The notes under the pieces are model-generated. The model saw only the letters and a list, made by a program, of their open reading frames with translations, did not search any database and was not told where the DNA came from. From the NCBI RefSeq assembly GCF_024166365.1, contig NC_064822.1, positions 142,854,823 to 142,918,822 of the forward strand: DNA of 64,000 bases, written 5' to 3'. Each line of letters opens with the position of its first letter. Positions within the stretch are counted from its first letter, which is position 1. The position numbers and the translations under genes are program-made. Origin of the DNA: Elephas maximus indicus (Eukaryota; Chordata; Mammalia; Proboscidea; Elephantidae). Positions 1-12,100 of this stretch are shown piece after piece.

Positions 1-568
1 TGGGGTCTCTGGTTCATCTGATCCTTTAGTCCATTGAGCTAGTATTTTCTTTGTGTCTTTGGTTTTCTTCATTCACCTTTGCTCTGAGTGGGATGGGACC
101 AATAGGTGTATCTTAGATGAATACAAACTTTTTAAGGTCCCAGATACTACTCACTAAAGTGAGATGTAGACCATTTTCTTATAAACTATATTATGCCAGT
201 TGACTGAGATCTTCCCTGAAACTATGGTCTCCAGGCCCCAGCCCCAGTTGTTCTGTCCCTCAAAGTGTTTGGATGCATCTAGGAAACTTCTTTGCTTTTG
301 CTTTGGTCCTGTTGAACCTTTTCTTGTGTTCTTATCATAGTGATCTTATACAATATTTGTCCTTTTGTGACTGATTTATTTTACTCAGAATAATGCCCTC
401 CAGATTCATCCATGTTGTGAGGTGCTTTACTGATTCTTCATTGTTCTTTATTGTTGCATAGTATTCCATTGTGTGTATGTCCCATAATTTGTTTATCCAT
501 TCATCTGTTGATGGGCACTTAGGTTGTTTCCATCTTTTTGCTATTGTGAATTATGTTGCAGTGAACAT
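1..568 (-). mobile_element. L1 3' end fragment (minus strand), enters from outside window
   Basis: Reads the same as the 3' ends of the L1s at 50.5 kb and 60.1 kb, including 'tagtattccattgtgtgtat' and 'cattcatctgttgatgggca' (antisense of the end of ORF2). The ORF2 remnant breaks off near 568, so it is 5'-truncated. The 3' terminus lies before the window. It sits in an OTOGL intron, antisense to the gene. Confidence 0.85.
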
Positions 569-1820
569 AATAATGTGCCATTATTTAGATTTAACAATTA
601 TTAACAAATGGCTGGCCTATTTTTCATCTATCCTTCTCACTTTTTCTGCCCACACCCTGTCCTTTATAAATGATTTTAAAGGAAAAGCTCTCTGAGAATA
701 TGGTGAGAGCCTGACTGGGGAGGGGATAGCTGTATATCTAAAAAGGATAGACAGGATTTGGAAGACATTTGTGACTTACAATAGGTAGAATTTAAAGGCT
801 TCAGATGTAAATATTAAGGAAGAAGGAACAATTGTGGATGATTTCAAATTTCTATATTAGACTACTAAAAAAATAAAAAATAATTTTTTTTTTTTTTACT
901 GGGTACATATTAATTAAGATCAAAACTTCTCAATACCTTCTTCTCAATCTGTTCCATCAAGCTATTCCCAAGTCGTGTTGACTCTACTTCGAAATATGTT
1001 TAAAATCAACACATTTTTTTTCCTATTGCTGATGCCAACATCTTAATGCGACTATCACCTTTTATATGGTTTCATGAGCCTAACCTAAATACCCTCTTAT
1101 TTTGAATTTCCTGCTTCTAATCTTCACCTTCATTTGCTGATCTGTTTCTCACATAGCAGGCAGAATTGCCTCTTGAAAATGTAAACAAGATTGTGTCATT
1201 TCTTTACCTAAGTCTTTCACTTAGAGTCCAATTCATACTTTTTATCATGACTTACAAATTTGTCTATATCTGGCCCCACTTACTTCTCTAGCCTCATCTG
1301 GTGCTATACTCTTTTTGCTTGTTAAGCTCCAGCCATTTCAGCCTTCTTTCAGCTCTTCGAATATTCCAAGGTTTTTCCTGCCAATGGGCCTTAGTACTTG
1401 CCATTTCCCTGGATGGAATGCTTCCCTCCCCCTCTAATTCTTTTTGGCATGGTGGCTTCATTTGATCCTACTCCAAGGCTTTTCTTTGTTTGTGAGATCT
1501 ACAAGGCAGGGAACATGTCTGTTTTATTCACCTTTGTATTCCTAATGCATAGCATGCTATGTAGTTATATGCTCAAAATTATAAACATAATTATGAGACA
1601 TAAATGAATGGGTGAATCAGCTTTTGTGGATGAAGTAGAAAAGAGAGAAAATTTTCTATTTTGGACAGATTAAGTCATGTGGGATATCATAGTGAAAAAT
1701 ACCCAGAAGAAACTTAGAAACATAATTTTGGAGCTGAAAGGAGAAAAAGTTGAGGCTGGCTGTCAGGTTTTTTGAGTTATTTTATGGATTAAAAAAATAA
1801 CAATAACTAATTTATGGTGT
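569..1820. other. OTOGL intron, no gene or clear repeat
   Basis: AT-rich sequence with a T-run near 886-898. I see no exon, since no splice-bounded Cys-rich reading was found, and no repeat that I can name. An old diverged repeat could be present. Confidence 0.5.
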
Positions 1821-1824
1821 ATCA

Positions 1825-1918
1825 GAATCTGTACAGTTTATTTACTCTTTATAGTAATCTTAAGTAGTATTATTGACTCTAACATATGAAGAAACTGAGG
1901 CAAAGGGGATTTAAATGC
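1825..1918 (-). repeat. MIR-like SINE fragment
   Basis: Contains 'gaagaaactgaggcaaa' preceded by 'agtattattgac', the reverse-oriented core of an ancient mammalian MIR element. Diverged. Confidence 0.5.
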
Positions 1919-2989
1919 CATGGGAGTGGTTGAGCCCAGGAAGAGCATTTGGAGTGAGAAGACATGACCACCAAAGATGGAATCTAGAGAAACACTCAGA
2001 ATGAGAGGCAGTAAGAGGAAATGATAAAGACAAACAGACTGAAAGGAAACTGAATATGGTGTCCTCAAAGTCAAAGGAGAGGGTTTTAAGAAACAGGGAG
2101 TGCTAAGGCATCATAGGCTGTGAGAGATGGGGTGGAGTTAGGATAACAAAGTGCTCACTGGATTTGACAAACAGGAGGCTGTTGATGACCGTAGCAAGAA
2201 TTTTGTGTAAAGTGAAGTAGATGGATCTGAAGTGATTTAACAAATAAGACTAAAAAGGAAGTAAAGTCTTGATTATTAAAGACATGGTCCTTGAAGAAGA
2301 AATGATAAGATACGAAAAATAAGTATTTTTTATCTGATCCTTTGGCGTGTTCCACAATTTAGCCTCCCAATGTGGATGCTCAGTATTGTTTGTTGAGTAA
2401 GTAGAAAGAAAAATTGGAATAAATGCTAAATTTCAAGATAAATTATTTAGATTTCAGGCGTCTTTAGATCAAAATGAAAAGTATTCTGTATATAAAAAAT
2501 GATAATCTCTAATTAAATTGAGACATGCAAAATTATATAAATTATTCAACCTACATTCAATATTAATAGATTTTTTTTTTTAGGAGTATACACACCCACC
2601 TTTAATAAAAAATACTATGTATCACTAGGGAATATTTCAGGAGTTCCAATTTTATCCATGGTAGATCAAACCCTTACTCAGTAGGTAGAAAAGACAGTTG
2701 TAACCAAAAGTGTGATATCAGAAATGGGTTTTTGCTAGGTCCACATTCCCTTTATAGGGCAGCCAGTATTGTAGACAATATTCGTCTTATCTAAAATGTG
2801 TGCTTAAAAATATTGTAAATCATAGATGGCATCTAATGTCATAAGTTTTTGAAAATCTAAGGTCTAAGAGGAACCATAATGAATATTAACTTGTGACCCT
2901 TTCATTCTCCAAATACTCTTAGTCTAGCTTAGGGTCTTCAGAGGAATAAAGCCACGTTACTCATCCCAAGCTAAAATGTATCTCTCTAG
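1919..2989. other. OTOGL intron, no gene recognised
   Basis: Non-coding. The sequence runs straight into the acceptor of exon A. No upstream exon of the C8 or D module could be recognised between 1 and 2,989. Confidence 0.5.
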
Positions 2990-3119
2990 GTTTCACCGCA
3001 GGATTTCTGTGAAAAGATCTGGATCAATTTGAACTATGAATGTGATGCGCTTTCTGCTTACGTAGCTCTGTGTAACAAGTTCGACATCTGTATTCAATGG
3101 AGAACACCTGATTACTGCT
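2990..3119 (+). CDS. OTOGL: OTOGL exon A: end of C8-type module
   Basis: Reads [11 protein letters not shown]... to ...IQWRTPDYC, with several cysteines as in the last part of a C8 domain of VWF-type D assemblies. The acceptor follows the pyrimidine tract tctctctag. The donor is T|GTAAGT, so the exon starts in phase 0 and ends after one base of a codon. A second AG 12 bases into the exon (ending 3001) could serve as an acceptor in the same frame, so the start is slightly uncertain. The exon before it was not found in the window. Confidence 0.87.
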
Positions 3120-6100
3120 GTAAGTAGCTATTAACTAAATAGTATTTTTCAACCATTAAATACCATTCCATTTTTTAGCATTAGCTTCATTCTTTCATTT
3201 TTTAATCACAAAATAATTCAGTAATAATAAAAAGCATGGAGAAAGAATAATATATCACAAATGCCAGTTCTATTACACAGCTTCAGAAATGAAACAGTTA
3301 AAAATGAAGCTTCTTGTATGCCCTCCTATTCCTTTTCTTCTCTTTCCTTCCCCAGTGGTAATCACTATTCTAGATTGGAGCTGCTGATTCATAGAGAATG
3401 TGCGCCATCTCCAACTTAAGCATATACCAGAAAAAAACCCACTGCCATTGAATCAATTCCGACTCATGGAAACTCTGGTGGCGTAGTGGTTAAGTGCTAA
3501 GGCTGCTAACCAAAAGGTCGGCAATTTGAATCCGCCAGGCGCTCCTTGGACACTCTATGGGGCAGCTCTACTCTGTCCTATAGGGTCGCTATGAGTATGA
3601 GTCTTGAGCGTATATACACTGTCATATCGCTCTTACCTGGGACTGTACCAGTTTATACCCCCACCAGTTGAGCATTCATTTCTTACCAGTATGGCTTTCC
3701 AAGATCACTGCCAATCAGCAAGAATTTTCTAAAACATCAATTAGAAACTGCTCAGCACTGGTAGTTACTTTTGAAAGTGAAGGATTAAACCTAAATATGC
3801 AGCACTTTTCTTTTTTATGACTTGTTTGAATTACATGAAAACATGCTATGCTGGGCACACTATTTTATCTCCTCTTATTGCATTTTTTTTTTTTTTTTTT
3901 TTTACATCAGGAACTTAATAATAGTTGACTCTATATGCCAGAATTTGGCTGCCTCTTGGTCATATTTATTTCATATAAATTAAATGAACGTTTACCACTC
4001 TAACACCCAATGTTAGCTGAACACATGATAGATGCTCAGAAATAGCTATCCATGGTTTTGTTTCTGATTTATAGTTTCATTGAAAATGAAAAATGGACTT
4101 TAAAGAGATTAAAGTGTACAAAGTTCATTTTCAGAAAGATATCTGATATTCCTTTTATTAGAATTCAAATAGATTATTTTATCATTAGTAAATTCTGTCA
4201 TCTAAAACTCATAGCTCTGAGCTGCCCAGCGGGGAAAGAATATCAGCCTTGTGTGCAACCTTGTGAAGCACGTACGTGTCTAAACAGATGGTTCTACGAT
4301 CACTCCTCGTGTTTGAATTTAAGAGAAGACTGTGTGTGCAAAAACGGAACCGTTCTCCACAGGCCAGATTCAACTGAGTGCATTCCAGAGAAAAAATGTG
4401 GTAAGCAGCAAAGTAAAAATGACTTTTTAGGATTCCAACAAACAAAACATTTTTAGACTTTAGAGAGATATGCTGAGGAAGATTGATCAAGTTAATCTTA
4501 GTGTTGGAAGGGTAACAAGTTTGTTTGTGGTTTCTACTTAATATGATTTCTTCTGAAGCTAACAAAATAGGTGCTTCAGGGGTGATGTGGTTTAATGGGT
4601 ACCTGTGCCTCTAACAAATGGGAGAGAGCGTGGCATAGTAAGAATTAAGAGTGTAGTTTGTAGACTGAATACAAATCCCAGTTCTCCCATGTACCAATGG
4701 CTCACCTTTACTTCTCTGAGCATCAGGTTATGCATCTGTGAACCAGGAAAATAATAGCACCTATCCCATAAAGCTATTGTGGGGATAAATAAAATAATAA
4801 GCGTTTGACATGTAGCACAGTGCCTGAAGAAAAATAAACACTCAAGAAATGGAATATAGCATTATTACCTGAGGGAAACGTTGAACATTTCTTCTTTCAT
4901 TTTCAAACCATTTTATTCTGACATACTGTCTCCACAGTGGTGGTAGACAAAAGAAAGTACAAAATTGAGAAAATTGCAGCATGATGCTTCGCCAGCCTTA
5001 GGGCTCATCGTGAGCATCATCACGGTCAGAAGTAGAAGGAATTTGCTAATAATTAAAGGGAAAACTGATGGAAGTGAAACGCATAGATAGTTTCCGGAAC
5101 AAGCTTGTGTTTGCCAGTGAAGAAAGCATCTGTGGAAGACTTTGAGAATCCACAGATGTGGTTGTGTTTGTTCTTTAAAACCAATGAAATCGGTTTGCTA
5201 ATAAATGGGTAATAGAAGAGAAGCTCATTAGAGACTGGGGGCATGGTTGGTCACATTTATCTCTGTATTTCCTAAAAAGAACTACCAGAGGGCCATTTTT
5301 ACCATAAAAGTAACACTTTTACAATAAAACCAACAGAGACACTAAACAATATTTTTCTTAATTGCCTACTTTCCACTTCTAGATTTTTATTAAAGTGGAA
5401 ACATTTTGAATTTTCATGACACAAATGTCAATGATTGCCCAAAAAACCAAACCCACTGCCTTCGAGTCGATTCCAACTCATAGTGACCCTATAGGACAGA
5501 GTAGAACTGCCCCATAGAGTTTCCAAGGAGTGCCTGGTGGATTCAAACTGCCGACCTTTTTGTTTAGCAGCCATAGCTCTTAACCACTATGCCACCAGGG
5601 TTTCCTGATGTGATGTAGGGGCTGCCTTATTTGCTAGTACCAATTATTTCAATGTTTAATATTTTAAATCTGATTTAAATTTATATTACTGAGTTAGTTC
5701 CAACTGATGGAAATCTTATTTAAAATTTTGAATCAGAAATAACACAGTGACTTATTTATAGAAGAAAACATACACATTTACAAATATAGAAGGGAGAAAT
5801 ACTTTCAGCAGACTAAATCAAAACTTTCATTAAAGAAAAATGTAATGTGTATCTGATGAAAAAAAGAATCTGAAAAGGAGAGCTATGTGACATAGCATCT
5901 ATATCAGTGGGCTGTGTCACCATCTGAAATCAAAACATTACAGCTTGATTTATTTTAGTGTCCAGGTTTTGAGTGACATAACATTGTCAATCTTTCTAAG
6001 TGTGTACTGACATTGAAGACCAACCCCGTGCTGCTGGGGAAATTTGGAACGGGGGCATTGACGAATGCTCTCTGTACAAATGTTTGGAGAATGGAAGCAT

Positions 6101-9100
6101 TATTCCTATAGAGTCTGACTGTCATGAAGAGCCCTCACCAATTTGTGAACGAGAAGGTGAAGTCGTCATGGGCATTGTTGATAAATGGACCTGCTGTTCA
6201 GAGGAAATTTGTGGTAAGCAAACAGGCTGATGCCTTTAGTCCGTTAATGCCACAAAATATGTTGATAGTTTCTGTTAAAAAACAGGGCATAAATGATGTT
6301 TGCTATTAAAAAAAAAAAATCAAGGTTGAGGTAACAATATAATTGCTGCCATAAATGTCATTTACACATTCTCAAAGGAAGTTTTGATTCATTATTGTTT
6401 TGCTGATTTTGCAAATATGCATGCAAAAATATGGCTATTGGCAAAGAGTAATATTTATTAATACATGACAATAAAAAAGACTTAGGAATCTAAGAATTAT
6501 GACAATCAGGAATGAACCCAAACCCAGTGCCATCGAGTCGAGAAAGATATGGCAAATAAACTTAAAGCTGCAGCCTTTTCATGTATGGTCCATTTTGTGA
6601 GCTGAATGGGCTTAACTGCAATGTAAAAACATGTATAGTAAGAACCATTGCCCTGCTTTGAGTTAGCAGTGTAAGACGCTAGATATGTTCATTAGTATTT
6701 TAATGTTTCTGTTTCTTATTTTCAGGATGTGACATGGCTTTGTGTGACGCTACCATTCCAATGTGTGCGAGTAGTCAAAAATTGGTCATTGGCCATAGCC
6801 CTCTTTCTTGCTGTCCACAGTACCAATGTGGTGAGTAACCACTTAGGAAAAATAAGAGTTAGGTTCATTGTCCATTCAGAATAATGACTAGAGTCTTATT
6901 CCTTGTAACTCCAAGAAAATGATTTATTATAAAAGTTTGTGGCATTGTCTTACAAATGTAGTTTTTTTTTTTTTTTTTTAATTTGCCATCTCTCTCTCTC
7001 TCTCTGTATATATATTTAAACCCACTCCTCACCAACATGGTTAGGCCCCAAAGACCAGGTAGTTATGCAAAATGAGCATATGCCCCGAGCCCATCTTCAG
7101 TGCCAGCGCCCCCTACAAGTCACTCACCAACCCTTAGGCACCCCTGGTGCATTTCAGCATGCACATGGTGTAGTGGGCCTCCTTCCCCACTGCTGAAGAA
7201 CCCATGGGGATTGGGGGTGGTAGTGTTGGTGGATGGGTGTTGCCCACTACCTCCTGCCTCCCACCCTGCACAGGGACTCTGCTCATCCTCCATCCGCTAA
7301 CTCCTGCCCTGGGTGGGAGCCCACTTGTCCGCCATCTGCCCTGGCCTTATAGTCCCGTGCAACCTCCTTTCCTCTCCCTCCCTTCCTGCCTCCCCACATC
7401 TACCTCCCTGGTACCTTTGGGCCCTCACCCAGCTTCCTCCTGCCTGTCTGCAACCTCACATTGTCCCACCGTTGCCCTGCCCCTCTGTGGCTGGATCTAG
7501 ATGTCATGGATGAACAGGAGAAGGCGTCCTGCCGTCGACTGGCTACCGTTTCTCACGTGGTCCAGCTGTTGCTGGTACCTCCAGTATAATGTTTGGGGTG
7601 GCCCACAGAGGGTGTCCCGGGCCCAGCCATGGCTCTGGGTGGGGTCCAGACCATCAGAGGCACCACCTGAGAATTTTTTCAAAGTTGTCGTAAACGGAAA
7701 CTGTCAGATAAGGAGATAGTTGATAAGTGAGGAGTAAGTGTGTATATATATATGTATGTATATATATTCTTCTGCCATTTCTTACATGTTTCTGCTAATA
7801 TTGAGAGCTTTAAAATAAATTATCAGCAAATTCAAAGAGAAATAAGCATTATTTCATTTTATTCAACCACTTCACGCTATACAAATTTTCAAACATCTTT
7901 ATGCTTCTGCAGAATGTGACCCAGTCCAATGCCCTGATATTCCAATACCAGAATGCAGAGAAGACCAATTCATGATTCAAGTTCAACAGGGAGAACCTTG
8001 TTGTTTCTCCCCTCTCTGTGGTGAGTGTTCTGAGAGATAATTTCTTGAAAGGAGAGAAGATCTGTTTTCCTTGTTCCCAATTTTATTAAATCCAGGGCTT
8101 CAAACTGGTTTGGTCCAGTTTAAACCCCAGCTGAGTATTTGCACTTCCACCCCAGATATACTGAATCAGAATCTACATTTTAGCAAGATCCTCAGGTGAC
8201 TCTGATATATAATAAGTTTTGAGACCCACTGCTCTAATAGTGGTTCTCAGAATTGGCCCCTAATCAGCAGCATTAGCATTGCCTGGGAACTTGTTAGAAA
8301 TATAAATTTTCAGCAGGGGTTCAAACTGAAATGAACTGGTTTGAAGCTCTGATTAAATGCAGTATTTTTTATTTAGATTTTATTTGTGTATGGTATTATG
8401 AACTAATAATTATTTTGTATTTAGCTCAACCATGCTTTTTTGTTTTGCCTTTAGTTTGTGAACCTTGCACTGAACCTGTTCCACTATGTACTGATGGGGA
8501 ATTCCTCACTGTGGATCTTAATACTACACAATTCTGTTGTCCTCAGTATTACTGTGGTAAGTGTATTTTAACTAGCTGAAAATATTTAGACATGTCCGAT
8601 GTTTAAAAAGCCCATTGTATCTTAGTTGTACTGTTATACCAGATCTTAGCTGAAATCTTATGAAAATATGTATTAAACACATGTATTATTTTTATTTTTA
8701 CACATCTAAGAGCTCATTTTTGTAAGAGCTCTTCTTGGATAATTGCCTCCCAAAAATAGATTAGCTATTGCTTTTCTTATCATTGTAGAATTTCTAGATG
8801 TTCAGATGATTCTACATCCTCTTGACTTCCTCTTTTGTCTTGCACCCCTGCCATTTCTCAAGACCTTTCACCTGATGTGCTATCTCAGCACTACTGCTGT
8901 TGTTGTACCTCCCTATGAGTCACTTGTTCTGCCCTCACCAACACTGGAAATTGGGTACTTGGAGAGGCAACACCAGGGAAAGATGAGGCAACGTACTACA
9001 TCAGTAACGGCGGTGAACAAAACGCTAGATAATAAGACCTGGCTGTTACAACATGAAGTTAATCTTTACCCTTATAATCTTTCTATTTAGTTTGTGACCC

Positions 9101-12100
9101 AAATCTTTGCCCTACGCCACTATTCAACTGTGCAGAAGATACGAAACTTGTGAAAGAAAATGTATCTGGTCAATGTTGTCCGATATGGCATTGTGGTAAT
9201 TAACTTCCATATTTTAAAGTTTTATTAAATTATATTAATGTTTTCTGATCAATCTAAATATGTTTATTTTTGCCTTTTAGAATGTAGCTGTGAAAATCTT
9301 ATTATACCAACTTGTGAAGTGGTAAGAATATGTATTTTGAATGGCTTGTCCTATTACTAAATTGGTTTATTATTCTTTTATAGCTTTCATTTCAGATTCT
9401 TCTCAGAACTAATAGAATCATCTTAATTAAACTGCACTGAAGCAGATTAAAATAATCTGCTCTGGTATTAGAGTACAATCAACCTTTTATATTTTATTTA
9501 AGATAGGAAAATACAATAACTTATTTTTTTCCACTGGAGACATATCAATTTAAGTTTACTGGTCTCAATGTGAAACAAAACACTGAAAAATGACCTTAAT
9601 ATTGAAAAGAGCCCTCAATGATTCTTCAAGGTAGTGCACTGATAATGTATCTTTTGTAGAGGAGGAGGAGGTATAAACATGCACTTTCACATTAGTTATT
9701 CATGAACATGTAAACCTTATAGAAATTTCTAAGATTCAATTTTTAGAAATAATGGTTATGACTCTGGTGTCACTTGTTTAACCATTAGGTGTGATCCGTG
9801 GTGCTTTATGTGTCTTTGTTATGTTTAAATATTTATGTTCATAATATGCCTAATAAGGCTTCAGAAAGATATTGGATTCCTGGCTCTGCTTATTAGAGAA
9901 GATGTATTTCCCTTCACAAAGTCGTTTTCTTTTCTTTTTTGCCTTCTCAAACAATGTGTATTCTTAGAGATATCATCCAAAATCTCCAGTTCAAAGCCAT
10001 TGTTGTTGTTGTAGTTAGGTGTTGTTGAGTTGGTTCCAACTCATCACAACTGAATGAAATGATGCTCGGTCCTGCACCATCCTGACAATTGTTGCTATGT
10101 TTGAGCCCATTGTTGCTGCCATTGTGTCAGTGCATCTTGTTGAGGGTCTTCCTCTTTTTTGTTGACCCTCTACCTAATCAATCTAATCAAGCATGATGTC
10201 CTTCTCCAGGGACTGGACCCTCCTGATAACATGTCCAAAGTACATGAGATGAAGTCTCCCTATCCTTGTTTCCAAGAAGCACTCTGGCAGTGCTTCTTCC
10301 AAGACAGACTTGTTCATTTTCTGGCAGTCCATGGTATATTCAATATTCTTTGCCAACACTACAATTCAAATGCATCAATTCTTCTTCCGTCTTCCTTATT
10401 CATTGTGCAGCTTTTGCATGTGTGTGAGGTGATTGAAAACATCATGGCTTGGGTCAAGCAAACCTTAGTCTTCAAGGTGTCATCTTTGCTTTTCAACACT
10501 TTAAAGAGGTCTTTTGCAGCAGATTTGCCCAATGCAATGCATCTTTTGATTTCTTGACTGCTGCTTCCATGGGTGTCGATTGTGGATACATGTTAAATGA
10601 AATCCTTGACAGCTTCAATATTTTCTCTGTTTATCATGATGTTGCTTATTGGTCCAGTTGTGAGGATTTTTGTTGTCTTTATGTTGAGGTGTAATCCAAA
10701 CTGAAGGCTGTAATCTTTGATCTTCATCAGTAAGTGCTTCCAGTCCTCTTTACTTTCCGCAAGCGAGATTGTGTCATCTCCATATTATAGGTTGTTAATA
10801 AGTCTTTCTTCAATCCTGATGCCCCATTCTTCTTCATGTAGTTCAACTATTTGGATTATTTGCTCAGCATTCAGATTGAATAAGTCTGGTGAAAGGATAT
10901 GACCCTGATGCACAACGTTCCTGTGTTTTAAACCATGCAGTATCTCCTTGTTCTTTTAGAATGACCTCTTGGTCTGTATACAGGTTCCACAATGAGCACA
11001 ATTCAAGTGTTCTGGAATCCCCATTCTTTGCAATGTTGTCCATAATTTGTTAAGATCCACACAATTGAATACCTTTGCATAGTTGATAAAACACAGGTAA
11101 ACATCTTTCTGGTATTCTCTGCTATCAGCCAGAATCCATCTAACATTAGCAGTGATATCCCTGGTTCCACGTCCTCTTCTGAATCCAGCTTGAATTTCTG
11201 GCAATTCCCTGTCTATGTACTGCTGCAACCACTTTTGAATGATCTTCAGCAAAATTTTACTTGTGTGTTTTCTTAATGATATTGCTCTATAATTTCCACA
11301 TTCTGTTGGATCACCTTTCTTTGGTATGGGCACGAATACAGATCTCTTCCAGTCGGTTGCCAGGTAGCTGTCTTACAAATTTCTTGGCATAGACAAGTGA
11401 ACACCTCCAGCGCTGCATCTGTTTGTTGAAACATCTTGATTTGTATTCTGTCAATTCCTGGGGACTTGTTTTTCAGCAGTGCCTTCAGTGCAACTTGGAC
11501 TTCTTCCTTCAATACCTCCTGAAATGGTTGAACATCAACTAATTCTTTTTGGTACAGTGACTCTGTATTCTTTCTATCTTCTTTTGATGCTTCCTGCATC
11601 ATTCAATATTTTGCCCATAGAATATTTCACTATTGCAATTCGATGCTTGAATTTTTTCTTCAGTTCTTTCAGCATGAGAAATGCCAAGTGTGTTCTTCCC
11701 TTTTGGCTTTCTAACTCCAGGTCTTTGCACATGTCATCATAATACTTTACTTTGTCTTCCCTAGCTGCCTTTTGAAATCTTTTGTTCAGCGTTTTTTTTC
11801 TGCATCATTTCTTTTATTCCCTTTAGCTGTTCTGCCTTCAAGAGCAAGTTTCAGAGTCTCTTCTGACATCGATTTTGGTCTTTTCTTTCTTTTCCATCTT
11901 TTTAATGACCTTTTCCTTTCTTCATGTATGATGTCCTTGATGTCATCCCACAACTCGGCTTGTATTCAGTCATTAGTGTTCAATGCATTGAATTTATTCT
12001 TGAAATGGTCTTTAAATTCTGGTGGGATGTACCTAAGGTCATACTTTAACTCTCATGGGCTTGATTAAAATAAGTAATTTTCTTCAGGTTGAACTTGCAT

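Noticed and set aside
1-2989. Search for an earlier OTOGL exon
   Set aside because: No Cys-rich reading with matching splice sites and phase was found; the previous exon probably lies upstream of the window.
4052-4456. Methionine-started frame covering OTOGL exon B
   Set aside because: Only 4,215-4,400 is exonic; the rest is intron read-through. Splice signals and phase fix the exon.
7100-7719. Several Pro/Leu/Ser-rich overlapping frames in the GC-rich insert
   Set aside because: Composition-driven; three frames on both strands are open, with no conserved motif.
8331-8579. Frame covering OTOGL exon F with hydrophobic N-terminal part that looks like a membrane segment
   Set aside because: The hydrophobic part is translated intron; the exon begins at 8,455.
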